Below, in pieces: positions 1-11,930 of a stretch of DNA of 64,000 bases. The number at the start of each line of letters is the position of its first letter. Within the stretch, counting starts at the first letter, position 1. The position numbers and the translations under genes were made by a program. Origin of the DNA: Scatophagus argus (lineage: Eukaryota; Chordata; Actinopteri; Scatophagidae); assembly GCF_020382885.2 (NCBI RefSeq), contig NC_058508.1:10577917-10641916 (forward strand), written 5' to 3'. A model generated the notes under the pieces. That model saw nothing but the letters and a program-made list of their open reading frames with translations. It was not told where the DNA came from and did no database searches.

Positions 1-1097
1 ATAAAGACCATGTCCTTTAAGGTCTGGCAGACCCTGACCATTGTTGGTGTTCCCAAGGCTGGGATATCAGAGTAAGTACAAATGTAAAATGCTATCTTGA
101 TATTTTGAAATAAGTACATCACAAGAAAGCTAAAATAGTTTGTGTCTTCCTGGATTTTTTTTTGCAATCGGATCTCATTAACAGTATTTTATATCTGTTT
201 TCCAAAAACAAATCCCTTGGTTGTATTTCAGAATGCTATTCCTTTGTTTAGACATTTGGATGTCTTATCCGTTAATGAAATTATAATGAGATCAGGACCG
301 AATATATTCCATAGATGTCTGTATAAGGTACGACATGGTAGCTGACATGACATGTGGATGTTCTGCAGTTTTAAAGTGAACATTGGCCCAGACGAAGAGG
401 ATGTTGCTATGCATATCAACCCTCGTTTTGACGGCTACTCTCCAAACAATGTGGTGGTCTGCAACTCTTACCAGGGAGGCAAATGGGATGAGGAAGTCCG
501 TGGGAGTAGCTTTCCTTTCGAATACGAAAAGGAATTCAAGGTGAGAAACCCTGTGTGTGTGTATTTTCGCCCTGCGTCAACGTCTTCAGCCATACGCTGT
601 GTCTCTGTCTTTCTGTTAGTGACCTCTGGTGGAAAATGTACACCATTATGCCTCTAATACCTTCACTGTTATCATTTGAGAACCGGTTTATAGGCTCACA
701 GAGGTCTGTGAGAACAATATCTGTGCATGAGTCGTTAGACGAGATATTTTCAGGTGTTTGTAATGATAATACACAGCATATAAGAGCTAATTTTAATCAA
801 ATCACCATGTCACATATTACATAGAGCTCAGAAGGTGTGTCAACTTTGATATGTCTGCTTTATCAAAGAACAGAGCAGAAGTTCAATATGTCATATTATT
901 TTCTGCCAATTCTTCACTTTTCTCCCTGTCTCTCGCACACTTCCTGCCAGATGATCATTAAATTCACCCCTGCAGAATTCCAGGTGACTTTACCAGATGG
1001 CTCTAAAATCCACTTCCCCAACCGCTTTGGTGCAGGGAGGTACCCCGTCATCAACTTTAAAGAGGATGTTTGCATCAGTCGAGTTGAAATCAGTTAA
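1..1097 (+). CDS. Galectin copy 1 (proto-type, galectin-2/congerin-like), 5' partial
   Basis: Beta-galactoside-binding lectin with one carbohydrate-recognition domain; the family is leaderless and exported non-classically. Exons seen: exon 2 remainder 1-71 (starts at residue 7), exon 3 369-540 (172 nt), exon 4 951-1097 (147 nt, stop TAA). Exon 1 and nine bases of exon 2 lie outside the window. All introns have GT-AG ends and phases join cleanly (GA|T gives Asp30). Binding residues are complete: His45, Asn47, Arg49 (HINPR), Asn62 (VVCN), Trp69, Glu72, Arg74, each one position beyond human galectin-1. A poly(A) signal ATTAAA lies at 1312-1317. Intron 2 is only 297 nt because a block before the acceptor is deleted, a deletion shared with copy 5. 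It is probably functional; the family call is firm, the exact orthologue is not. Confidence 0.9.
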
Positions 1098-2647
1098 ACC
1101 TCCAAACTTGCAAGGATTGTTGCATTGAAGTCTAGCATAAGGTTACATATAGCCACAGCTTTTAAACAACTGAGCTGTTTAGCAGAGAAGTGCCACATAG
1201 AGGCATTTGATCATTTGTTCTTTAAGCTGCCCTGAAATGCTGTGTTTTCTTGTATTTCCTCCAGACTTTCCTGATTTGTAACTGAGCATAATGCTTGCCT
1301 TTGCAACATGTATTAAAGCATGTTCTTTTATGATAAACATGGACTTCTGTGATTATGTCAACATCTTACACAAACAAACCATCAACTCCACATAAATTCA
1401 CTGTAACAAAACATTCAGACCAACTGACCGTGAACTGGCACATGAAAATTATTCATCATCCATGAGAAACATAAACTGAACCCACATCACACGTCCTCAC
1501 AACAACTAAACTGCTGTTGTCATCTCTGTAAAAGAGTTTGGAAGGCAGACTGGAGCCTTTGTTCTGCATATTTTCTTCGTATGAATTCTTATGACAAGCA
1601 GGTAGTAGGAAGCAGTTTTAAAATATTTGGCAGGACGTCTTCAAGTATTCGTCTGAGTTTCTTTCATAAAAATATTATAATAAGCCATTTTTGCCAGTAG
1701 AGGTCGCCGTTGCTTCATTAATGCAAGTGACTGGAGCCTTGAGGATGGTGACAAAATTTGAGTGACTTTTGATTCTTTTAACCTTAGATTATTGCCAGAT
1801 GTAATTGTTCCTGAGAACCACAACCCACAAATGGTTTGTCATCAAACTGTCAATTAAACAAGCTGAACTGAGTTTCACTGTTCTGCAATTGTAAGCTTGC
1901 TGTGTAACTGTAAGTGTGTGCTTGTCTGTCGTTGAACGGTCAGACATTTTGTTAATCCGCACTTTCCTTCCTTTTGGAGTCCTCTCACACCATATTCACA
2001 GATGTGTTTTCAGTGTTCAACAGTGCAACATGCAACAAATTTACAGCCTGCAACAGATACGAACTCCAGAGCTTAAAGTTGTCAGAATCAGAATCACAAT
2101 TCCTTTATTTATTCTTCTTTCTTACAGACATTGCAATTTGCAATATTCCCAAGCAAGGAAATGAAAATGAAAAGTTTTAATATATTTGGCAGGACGTCTT
2201 CAAGTATTCATCTTAAATGTCTTGAATAAATCAAATATAATAATAAACTTTTGCCAGTAGATGTCACCATTGCTACGTTAATGCAAGTGGCTGGAGACTT
2301 GAAGATAGCATATCACTCACTGGTGAAAAAATTGAAGTGACTTTTGAATCTGTCGGTCAGTTATGATGCCAGTGGTTTCAGTGTTTGTGTCCACATTATC
2401 TGACCTTTTTCTGCCTTCAGATGGAGTCTGGTTAAACCCGTTTTATCCGTTCTTTGACAGTCTTGAAATGGTATCGATGTTCAATAATTAAGGGAATGAA
2501 ATACTGTGATCAAAAGTTGAATCATTCAAAACATGATCTTCCTGTGAAGAAAACAGTGAAACAATATTTGAAAGAAACATCATATTATCTGATGTCTCTG
2601 TTGAGCTCTTGATGAGAATTTGTACCACATGCACAAAATGGCACAAA

Positions 2648-2675
2648 ATTTATGTCTTCATAGGAAGACATAAAT
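2648..2675. repeat. Perfect 12-bp inverted repeat (hairpin), spacer 1
   Basis: ATTTATGTCTTC and its exact complement GAAGACATAAAT, separated by four bases (ATAG). Equivalents lie at 7784-7811 (loop AAAA), 25448-25475 and 38819-38846; the spacer 7 copy has lost most of the left arm. Confidence 0.85.
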
Positions 2676-2875
2676 CTTTGCGGTAGTTTCAACCAGACAC
2701 ATCATTTGTGTTTGTGTGTGTGTGTGACTTAACCAGAGCTCTGAAGCTACCTGGAAGTGTCAAAGGTCCTCTCTCTAGAGGAGGAGAGGGAGCACATCTC
2801 CTTGCCATGATGACCACTGTTTAGAACTTCTCCTCCTTTCCCGTTCTCCACTCGTGTCCGCGTGTGTCTGTGTTT

Positions 2876-3130
2876 GTGTCTTCCTGTTTTTTTGTTGCAT
2901 TCAGGTCACATTAACAGTATTTTATATCTGTTTTCCACAAACAAATCCCAAGGTTGTATTTCAGAATACTATTCCGTTGTTTAGACATTTGGATAATTTC
3001 ATGATCCGTTAATGAAATTATAATGAGATCAGGACTGAGTATATTTTATAGATGTCTGTATAAGGTACAACATGGTAGCTGACATGAGATGTGGTTGTTT
3101 AGCAAGTGAAATCATAAGTCTGAAACCTTG
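2876..3130 (+). pseudogene. Orphan galectin intron 2 fragment (spacer 1)
   Basis: The 255 bp align with intron 2 of the galectin copies (compare about 5126-5380): GCATTCAGG, TTTTATATCTGTTTTCCACA, GACATTTGGAT and TGTCTGTATAAGGTA landmarks occur in the same order and spacing. No exon sequence flanks it, so it is the remnant of a lost galectin gene. It has drifted (TGGATAATTTCATGATCCG), so it is older than the current array units. Confidence 0.75.
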
Positions 3131-4440
3131 TTTTCTGCATATTTTCTTCTGATGAATTCTTAAGACAAGAAGGTCCAAGTAAACAGTTTTAACGTAGTTG
3201 GCAGGACATCTTCATGTCTTGATCTTAATTTCTTACAAAAATAGAAACATAATAAGCCGTATTTGAGGAACAAACCACAAATTGTTTGTCAGCAAACACT
3301 GTTACGTGCAGCACAGTTATAACATGCAACAAACCCAAACTCCAGAGATTAAAGCTGTCACTCTGACACTGTGGCATTATTTACATAGTTAGGGCATGCA
3401 GCACTTTGTGAATACAAAAATGCAAAAAGCACTGTACATAAACTAAGTGACCTAATAGACATCCTCTGATTAAAACTTTCATAATGCAAAACATGGTGAC
3501 TGTGAAGAAGATAGTGATGCAATATTTTAAACTAAAAGTATGATTATCTGATGTGATAGCTTTTGCTGAGCCTAATGTGCTCTACATGGAAATGTGGCAG
3601 CAGTTTCAACCAGACACAATTTGTCTATGTGTGTGTGTGTGTGTGTCTGTGTGGATACTGTGGATAATGTGGATACAGCCAGTTCCTCAGAATATTGCCA
3701 GATGTAGTTGTTCCTGATAAAAACAAAACAGAAATGGTTTATCATCGATCTGTTTGATGACAACAAATCAAGCAGAACTGAGTTTCACGGTTCTGCAATT
3801 ATAAACTACTGAATCGTGTGCTTGTCTATCATTGAACTTCATGTAAAATCAGATGTTTTGTTAATCCGAATTTTCCTTCCTTTTGGAGTCCTCTCATACT
3901 GTATTCACAGATGTGTTTTCAGTGTTCAACAGTGCGACATGCAACAAATTACCGCCTGCAACAAATACGAACTCCAAAGCTTAAAGTTGTCACACTGACA
4001 CTGTGACATTACTTACATAGTTAGGGCATACAGCATTAAAAAAAGCAAAAAGCGCTGCTTTACTGCAAAAAACTGAAAAAAAATAAGCTAAAACAATAAT
4101 GCTCAACATAATAGAAATAACTGAAACACAAATAAGCTCAAGTCACCATGTAGAGCTGTACAATAATGGAGTGAATTAAAGTACTTCCTGTGATCAAAAA
4201 TTGAATTTTGAAGAACATGGTAACTGTGAAGAAGATGGTGAAGCAACATTTTAAACAAAAAATCATTTTATCTGATCGTTCTTTTGAGCTCTTGCTGAAC
4301 ATAATGTTGCAGCAGTTCCAAACAGACACCACTGAAATCTAAAGGCAACGACAGCCAAATCAATTTAATATTGTTGTTTTAAATGTGTTCATAAGAAGCA
4401 ACAAACCCAAACCGCAGAAGTCCTTCACTAAAGAAAGGGT

Positions 4441-4649
4441 GGATCATCACAAGAACTTCACACTTGGACTGATTGGTTGATGGTTATCATTGGCCTGATT
4501 GTCTTCGTTGATTGAAATGTCACCCAAGTTGAAGCCTCCGCCCACACTGTACACACACTGTATATATTCTCCTGTCAGGGTGCAGTGAGGAAAGGTCCTG
4601 CAGCTTGTCACTTCTTCTCAGCTGTACCTGACTGACCACGCTTGCCAAG
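4441..4649 (+). promoter_or_regulatory. Promoter and 5'UTR of galectin copy 2
   Basis: Two inverted CCAAT boxes (ATTGG at 4472-4476 and 4489-4493), a CCGCCCACAC GC/KLF-type box near 4530, and a TATA box (TATATAT, 4561-4567) lie 80-180 bp upstream of the ATG at 4650. A start site around 4590 is expected from TATA spacing. The block recurs ahead of copies 3, 4, 5, 7 and 8, which supports a real promoter. Factor assignments are by motif only. Confidence 0.7.
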
Positions 4650-6231
4650 ATGGTGAAAGTAAGTATAATTTTGACAACAATATTGTGCTCCCGCTGTGCT
4701 TTTTATTCTCTGTATGTTATGACTCAGATGAACGAACAGCATGCGTTTGTATTTTAAAGGTTAAACTGACTGCTAGTTGATATGTACATTCTGTTTGACC
4801 ATGTTTTGTATTTTCTAAGGATGGAGTAAGGTTTGGACAGTTGGCTGAGGCTACTGCTGATGCTGTTTTGTGCCTGAAACTGCAATAATAATCGTATCTA
4901 GTAAAATCTTGTAGTATTTCCAGACAATAACACACTGTATCACCACCACACCCACCACCCGTCTTTATCTGCACAGGGTATGATCATAAAGACCATGTCC
5001 TTTAAGGTCTGGCAGACCCTGACCATTGTTGGTGTCCCCAAGGCTGGGATATCAGAGTAAGTACGAATGTAAAATTCTATCTTGATATTTTGAAATAAGT
5101 ACATCACAAGAAAGCTAAAATAGTTTGTGTCTTCCTGGATTTTTTTTGCATTCAGGTCCCATTAACAGTATTTTATATCTGTTTTCCACAAACAAATCCC
5201 TTGGTTGTATTTCAGAATGCTATGCCTTTGTTTAGACATTTGGATGTCTTATCTGTTAATGAAATTATAATGAGATCAGGACCGAGTATATTCTATAGAT
5301 GTCTGTATAAGGTACGACATGGTAGCTGACATGACATGTGGATGTTTAGCAAGTAAAGTCACAAGGCTGAAACCTTGTTGCCTCCAAGTGTTTTCATTGA
5401 AATTAGGAAAAAGATTCATTTTTCATTTTGCTTGTTTCATTTGCACAGCTAAGGTTGTATGTGTAAAAATCTAATAAATCTTGTTGTTACAATGGCCTGC
5501 AGTTTTAAAGTGAATATTTGCCCAGACGAAGAGGATGTTGCTATGCATATCAACCCTCGTTTTGACGGCTACTCTCCAAACAATGTGGTGGTCTGCAACT
5601 CTTACCAGGGAGGCAAATGGGGTGAGGAAGTCTTTGGGAGTAGCTTTCCTTTCGAATACGAAAAGGAATTCAAGGTGAGAAACCCTGTGTGTGTGTATTT
5701 TCGCCCTGCGTCAACGTCTTCAGCCATACACTGTGTCTCTGTCTTTCTGTTAGTGACCTCTGGTGGAAAATGTACGCCATTATGCCTCTAATACCTTCAC
5801 TGTTATCATTTGAGCACCGGTTTATAGGCTCACAGAGGTCTGTGAGAACAATATCTGTGCATGAGTCGTTAGACGAGATATTTTCAGGTGTTTGTAATGA
5901 TAATACACAGCATATAAGAGCTAATTTTAATCAAATCACCATGTCACATATTACATAGAGCTCAGAAGGTGTGTCAACTTTGATATGTCTGCTTTATCAA
6001 AGAACAGAGTAGAAGTTCAATATGTAATATTATTTTCTGCCAATTCTTCCCTTTTCTCCCTGTCTCTCGCACACTTCCTGCCAGATGATCATTAAATTCA
6101 CCCCTGCAGAATTCCAGGTGACTTTATCAGATGGCTCTAAAATCCACTTCCCCAACCGCTTCGGTGCAGAGAGGTACCCCGTCATCAACTTTAAAGAGGA
6201 TGTTTGCATCAGTCGAGTTGAAATCAGTTAA
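4650..6231 (+). CDS. Galectin copy 2 (proto-type, galectin-2/congerin-like)
   Basis: Complete four-exon gene: exon 1 4650-4658 (MVK), exon 2 4977-5056, exon 3 5503-5674, exon 4 6085-6231; 135 residues with no signal peptide, as in all galectins. The start follows TTGCCAAG and a TATA promoter, and the 9-nt first coding exon matches LGALS1/2 architecture. His45, Asn47, Arg49, Asn62, Trp69 and Glu72 are kept, but the sugar-contacting Arg74 is Phe (codon TTT) and Asp70 is Gly (sequence WGEEVFG). Gly36 is Cys. Exon 4 has GAERYP where copy 1 has GAGRYP. Poly(A) signal ATTAAA at 6448-6453. The Arg74 loss predicts altered or reduced galactoside binding (inference from known galectin structures). Confidence 0.93.
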
Positions 6232-8040
6232 ACCTCCAAACTTGCAAGGATTGTTGGATTGAAGTCTAGCATAAGGTTACATATAGCCACAGCTTTTAAA
6301 CAACTGAGCTGTTTAGCAGAGAAGTGCCACATAGAGGCATTTGATCATTTGTTCTTTAAGCTGCCTTGAAATTCTGTGTGTTTTCTTGTATTTCCTCCAG
6401 ACTTTCCTGATTTATAACTGAGCATAATGCTTGCCTTTGCAACATGTATTAAAGCATGTTCTTTCATGATAAACATGGACTTCTGTGATTATGTCAACAT
6501 CTTACACAAACAAACCATCAACTCCACATAAATTCACTGTAACAAAACATTCAGACCAACTGACCGTGAACTGGCACATGAAAATTACTCATCATCCATG
6601 AGAAACATAAACTGAACCCACATCACACGTCCTCACAACAACTAAACTGCTGTTGTCATCTCTGTAAAAGAGTTTGGAAGGCAGACTGCAGCCTTTGTTC
6701 TGCATATTTTCTTCATATGAATTCTTATGACAAGCAGGTAGTAGGAAGCAGTTTTAAAATATTTGGCAGGACGTCTTCAAGTATTCATCTGAGTTTCTTT
6801 CATAAAAATATTGTAATAAGGCATTTTTGCCAGTAGAGGTCGCCGTTGCTTCATTAATGCAAGTGACTGGAGCCTTGAGGATGGTGACAAAATTTGAGTG
6901 ACTTTTGATTCTTTTAACCTTAGATTATTGCCAGATGTAATTGTTCCTAAGAACCACAACCCACAAATGGTTTGTCATCAAACTGTCAATTAAACAAGCT
7001 GAACTGAGTTTCACGGTTCTGCAATTGTAAGCTTGCTGTGTAACTGTAAGTGTGTGCTTGTCTGTCATTGAACGGTCAGACATTTTGTTAATCCGCACTT
7101 TCCTTCCTTTTGGAGTCCTCTCACACCATATTCACAGATGTGTTTTCAGTGTTCAACAGTGCAACATGCAACAAATTTACAGCCTGCAACAGATACGAAC
7201 TCCAGAGCTTAAAGTTGTCAGAATCAGAATCACAATTCCTTTATTTATTCTTCTTTCTTACAGACATTGCAATTTGCAATATTCCCAACCAAGGAAATGA
7301 AAATGAAAAGTTTTAACATATTTGGCAGGACGTCTTCAAGTATTCATCTTAAATGTCTTGAATAAATCAAATATAATAATAAACTTTTGCCAGTAGATGT
7401 CACCATTGCTACGTTAATGCAAGTGGCTGGAGACTTGAAGATAGCATATCACTCACTGGTGAAAAAATTGAAGTGACTTTTGAATCTGTCGGTCAGTTAT
7501 GATGTCAGTGGTTTCAGTGTTTGTGTCCACATTATCTGACCTTTCTCTGCCTTCAGATGGAGTCTGGTTAAACCCGTTTTATCCGTTCTTTGACAGTTTT
7601 GAAATGGTATCGATGTTCAATAATTAAGGGAATGAAATACTGTGATCAAAAGTTGAATCATTCAAAACATGATCTTCCTGTGAAGAAAACAGTGAAACAA
7701 TATTTGAAAGAAACATCATATTATCTGATGTCTCTGTTGAGCTCTTGATGAGAATTTGTACCACATGCACAAAATGGCACAAAATTTATGTCTTCAAAAG
7801 AAGACATAAATCTTTGCGGTAGTTTCAACCAGACACATCATTTGTGTGTGTGTGTGTGTCTGTGATGTGTTTGCAAGACTCGTGAACATTAATACAATCT
7901 AATCTGATGTAACAGCAGGCAATGTGTGTGAGGATGACTTGAGGAGCGAAGAAGAAAAGAGTTTATGTGTGAGAACAGGCTCTAAAGGAGTCGTGTAGGA
8001 TGACCTTTCCTTTCTTTTGTTTGGCAAGATTAATTAACGT

Positions 8041-8046
8041 GTGTCT

Positions 8047-8136
<90 letters not shown>

Positions 8137-8160
8137 CTGTGCGTGTGTGTGTGTGTGTGT
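8041..8160. repeat. (TG)n microsatellite
   Basis: About 120 bp of nearly pure TG with a few TC and GC interruptions. Open frames on either strand here are repeat artefacts. Confidence 0.95.
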
Positions 8161-8516
8161 GACTTAACCAGAGCTCTGAAGCTACCTGGAAGTGTCGAAG
8201 GTCCTCTCTCTAGAGGAGGAGAAGGAGCACATCTCCTTGGCATGATGACCACCGTTTAGACCTTCTCCTCCTTTCCCGTTCTCCACTCGTCTTATCTCTG
8301 CCTCGCTCACTTGTCTCTTTTTGTCTCACTCCCTCTCAGTCAGGCCTCAGCTTCAACCCATCTCTTTTGCCTGCACTCTTCATTGGAAATAATTCATTTT
8401 AGCAATTCCCCACTTCATTTTAGTTGCAGAAAAGATTAATACTCAGAGCTGTGTTGTCAGTCTACCAACAGCAGTATTGTCTGTGTCTGCATTTGTGTCC
8501 GCGTGTGTCTGTGTTT

Positions 8517-8771
8517 GTGTCCTCCTGTTTTTTTGTTGCATTCAGGTCACATTAACTGTATTTTATATCTGTTTTCCACAAACAAATCCCATGGCTGTAT
8601 TTAGGAATGCTATTCTGTTGTTTAGACATTTGGATAATTTCATGATCCGTTAATGAAATTATAATGAGATCAGGACTGAGTATATTTTATAGATGTCTGT
8701 ATAAGGTACAACATGGCAGCTGACATGAGATGTGGTTGTTTAGCAAGTGAAATCATAAGTCTGAAACCTTG
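8517..8771 (+). pseudogene. Orphan galectin intron 2 fragment (spacer 2)
   Basis: Second copy of the intron relic, with the same ends and shared drift as the one in spacer 1, so both descend from one broken gene amplified with the spacer. Confidence 0.75.
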
Positions 8772-9182
8772 TTTTCTGCATATTTTCTTCTGATGAATTG
8801 ATGAAGACAAGAAGGTCCAAGTAAGCAGTTTTAAACAAACACAAATTGTTTGTCAGCAAACACTGTTACATGCAGCACACTTACAACATGCAACAAAACC
8901 AAACTCCAGAGATTAAAGCTGTCGCTCTGACACTGTGGCATTATTTACATAGTTAGGGCATGCAGCACTTTGTGAATACAAAAATGCAAAAAGCACTGTA
9001 CATAAACTAAGTGACCTGATAGACATACTGTGATTAAAACTTTCATTATGCAAAACATGGTGACTGTGAAGAAGATAGTGATGCAATATTTTAAACTAAA
9101 AGTATGATTATCTGATGTGATAGCTTTTGCTGAGCCTAATGTGCTCTACATGGAAATGTGGCAGCAGTTTCAACCAGACACA

Positions 9183-9190
9183 ATTTGTCT

Positions 9191-9231
<41 letters not shown>
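9183..9231. repeat. (TG)n microsatellite
   Basis: TG run in the terminal module of spacer 2; much shorter in spacer 1 (3626-3648), so length has drifted between units. Confidence 0.9.
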
Positions 9232-9232
<1 letters not shown>

Positions 9233-9980
9233 ATACTGTGGATAATGTGGATAATGTGGATACAGCCAGTTCCTCAGAATATTGCCAGATGTAGTTGTTC
9301 CTGACAAAAACAAAACAGAAATGGTTTATCATCGATCTGTTTGATGACAACAAATCAAGCTGTGTGTGCTTGTCTATCATTGAACTTCATGTAAAATCAG
9401 ATGTTTTGTTAATCCGAACTTTCCTTCCTTTTGGAGTCCTCTCATACTGTATTCACAGATGTGTTTTCAGTGTTCAACAGTGCGACATGCAACAAGTTTA
9501 CCGCCTGCAACAAATACGAACTCCAAAGCTTAAAGTTGTCGCACTGACACTGTGACATTACTTACATAGTTAGGGCATACAGCATTAAAAAAAGCAAAAA
9601 GCGCTGCTTTACTGTAAAAAACTTAAAAAAAAATCAGCTAAACCAATAATGCTCAACATAATAGAAATAACTGAAACACAAACAAACTCAAGTCACCATG
9701 TAGAGTTGTACAATAATGGAGTGAATTAAAGTACTTCCTGTGATCAAAAACTGAATTTTGAAGAACATGGTAACTGTGAAGAAGATGGTGAAGCAACATT
9801 TTAAACAAAAATCATTTTATCTGATCGTTCTTTTGAGCTCTTGCTGAACATAATGTTGCAGCAGTTCCAAACAGACACCACTGAAATCTAAAGGCAACGA
9901 CAGCCAAATCAATTTAATATTGTTGTTTTAAATGTGTTCATAAGAAGCAACAAACCCAAACCGCAGAAGTCCTTCACTAA

Positions 9981-10198
9981 AGAAAGGGTGGATCATCACA
10001 AGAACTTCACACTTGGACTGATTGGTTGATGGTTATCATTGGCCTGATTGTCTTCGTTGATTGAAATGTCACCCAAGTTGAAGCCTCCGCCCACACTGTA
10101 CACACACTGTATATATTCTCCTGTCAGGGTGCAGTGAGGAAAGGTCCTGCAGCTTGTCACTTCTTCTCAGCTGTACCTGACTGACCACGCTTGCCAAG
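9981..10198 (+). promoter_or_regulatory. Promoter and 5'UTR of galectin copy 3
   Basis: Same layout as copy 2: inverted CCAAT boxes in GATTGGTTGATGG and TATCATTGGCC, the CCGCCCACAC box, then TATATAT at 10110-10116, about 89 bp before the ATG. It is nearly identical in sequence to the copy 2 promoter. Confidence 0.7.
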
Positions 10199-11930
10199 AT
10201 GGTGAAAGCAAGTATAATTTTGACAACAATATTGTGCTCCCGCTGTGCTTTTTATTCTCTGTATGTTATGACTCAGATGAACGAACAGCATGCGTTTATA
10301 TTTTAAAGGTTAAACTGACTGCTAGTTGACATGTACATTCTGTTTGACCATGTTTTGTATTTTCTAAGGATGGAGTAAGGTTTGGACAGTTGGCTGAGGC
10401 TACTGCTGATGCTGTTTTGTGCCTGAAACTGCAATAATAATCGTATCTAGTAAAATCTTGTAGTATTTCCAGACAATAACACACTGTATCACCACCACAC
10501 CCACCACCCGTCTTTATCTGCACAGGATATGATCATAAAGACCATGTCCTTTAACGTCTGGCAGACCCTGACCATTGTTGGTGTCCCCAAGGCTGGGATA
10601 CCAAAGTAAGTACGAGTGTAAAATGCTATCTTGACATTTTGAAATAAGTACATCACAAGAAAGCTAAAATAATTTGTGTCTTCCTGGTTTTTCTTTGCAT
10701 TCAAGTCTCATTAACTGTATTTTATATCTGTTTTCCACAAACAATATCCAATATCAACAATATCCCATGGTTGTATTTCAGAATGCTATGCCTTTGTTTA
10801 GACATTTGGATGTCTTATCCGTTAATGAAATTATAATGAGATCAGGACCGAGGTATATTCTATAGATGTCTGTATAAGGTACGACATGGTAGCTGACATG
10901 ACATGTGGTTGTTCAGCAAGTAAAGTCACAAGGCTGAAACCTTGTTGCCTCCAAGTGTTTTCATTGAAATTAGGAAAAAGATTCATTTTTCATTTTAGTA
11001 TCGATTCTCTTCTTTAATTACAGCACAGAACTTGGCTGAAGCTTCAAGATTACGACAAATGAAACCTTCGTCTTTCTGTGCTTGTTTCATTTGCACAGCT
11101 GAGGTTGTATATGTAAAAATCTAATAAATCTTGTTGTTCAAGAATTTCCCTCCAGGGATTAATAAAGGAATTCTGATTCTGATTGTTACAATGGCCTGCA
11201 GTTTTGCAGTGAACATTGGCCCAGACGAAGAGGATATTGCTTTGCATATCAACCCTCGTTTTGACGGCTACTCTCCAAACAATGTGGTGGTCTGCAACTC
11301 TTGCCGGGGAGGCAACTGGGATGAGGAAGTCTGTGGGAGTAGCTTTCCTTTCGAATATGAAAAGGAGTTCAAGGTGAGAAACCCTGTGTGTGTATATTTT
11401 CGCCCTGCATCAACGTCTTCAGCCATACACTGTGTCTCTGTCTTTCTGTTAGTGACCTCTGGTGGAAAATGTACACCATTATGCCTCTAATACCTTCACT
11501 GTTATCATTTGAGAACCGGTTTATAGGCTCACAGAGGTCTGTGAGAACAATATCTGTGCATGAGTCGTTAGACGAGATATTTTCAGGTGTTTGTAATGAT
11601 AATACACAGCATATAAGAGCTAATTTTAATCAAATCACCATGTCACATATTACATAGAGCTCAGAAGGTGTGTCAACTTTGATATCTCTGCTTTATCAAA
11701 GAACAGAGTAGAAGTTCAATATGTAATATTATTTTCTGCCAATTCTTCCCTTTTCTCCCTGTCTCTCGCACACTTCCTGCCAGATGATCATTAAATTCAC
11801 CCCTGCAGAATTCCAGGTGACTTTACCAGATGGCTCTAAAATCCACTTCCCCAACCGCTTCGGTGCAGGGGGGTACCCCGTCATCAACTTTGTAGGGGAT
11901 ATTTGCATCAGTCGAGTTGAAATCAGTTAA
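10199..11930 (+). CDS. Galectin copy 3 (proto-type), with GC splice donor
   Basis: Exons 10199-10207, 10526-10605, 11202-11373 and 11784-11930 give 135 residues. The exon 1 donor is AAA|GCAAGT, a GC rather than GT donor; the other five bases are consensus, so use as a GC-AG intron is plausible. Intron 2 carries a 45-bp retroelement tail (about 11139-11183) ending roughly 18 nt before the exon 3 acceptor. The protein differs from its neighbours at Asn30 (AA|T), Ala32, Cys64 and Arg65 (CNSCRGG) and Asn68, with Cys74 in place of the binding Arg and a variable GAGGYPVINFVGDI stretch in exon 4. The other binding residues are intact. Poly(A) signal ATTAAA at 12107-12112. The frame is open throughout; splicing efficiency is uncertain. 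Confidence 0.88.
11139..11183 (+). mobile_element. Retroelement 3' tail in copy 3 intron 2
   Basis: GAATTTCCCTCCAGGGATTA followed by AATAAAGGAATTCTGATTCTGA, a non-LTR retrotransposon tail type widespread in fish, interrupts CTTGTTGTT|ACAATGG of the other copies with a TTGTT-like duplication. Severely 5'-truncated. Confidence 0.6.

Larger units (their letters stand above)
1098..4440. repeat. Array spacer after copy 1
   Basis: No gene. It opens with the copy 1 3'UTR (poly(A) signal 1312-1317), then repeated modules found in the other spacers: segments starting GGCAGGACGTCTTCAAGTA (about 1630 and 2188) with CCAGTAGAGGTCGCC-type sequence, a retroelement tail on the minus strand (about 2085-2160, ATCAGAATCACAATTCC), a 12-bp hairpin (2648-2675), a (TG)n stretch, an orphan galectin intron 2 piece (2876-3130), and a further related module 3180-4330 with TGTGGATAATGTGGATACAG. 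Short open frames here recur in each spacer only because the DNA is duplicated. Confidence 0.8.
6232..9980. repeat. Array spacer after copy 2
   Basis: Same module order as the spacer after copy 1, with extra blocks: a segment 7860-8040 (TAACAGCAGGCAATGTGTG), a long (TG)n run 8041-8160, a pyrimidine-rich block 8260-8510, the orphan intron 2 piece 8517-8771, a second (TG)n run 9183-9231, and the terminal module up to about 9930. No coding sequence is supported. Confidence 0.8.

Noticed and set aside
555-824. An 89-codon open frame starting MCVFSPCVNVFSH recurs after exon 3 in seven galectin copies.
   Set aside because: It lies across the exon 3 donor and in intron 3. The introns are recent duplicates, so an open frame repeated in each is expected without selection; copy 6 does not preserve the same peptide.
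1916-2180. Frames of 82 and 68 codons (starting MCLSV and MESSHT) present in six spacers.
   Set aside because: They run through a duplicated spacer and a retroelement tail, overlap each other, have no promoter or domain, and their persistence reflects unit duplication.
8034-8259. Cys/Val and Thr/His repeat proteins on both strands at TG runs.
   Set aside because: Direct translation of a (TG)n/(CA)n microsatellite; the same applies at 18237, 38993, 45682, 48391, 58951 and 63374.
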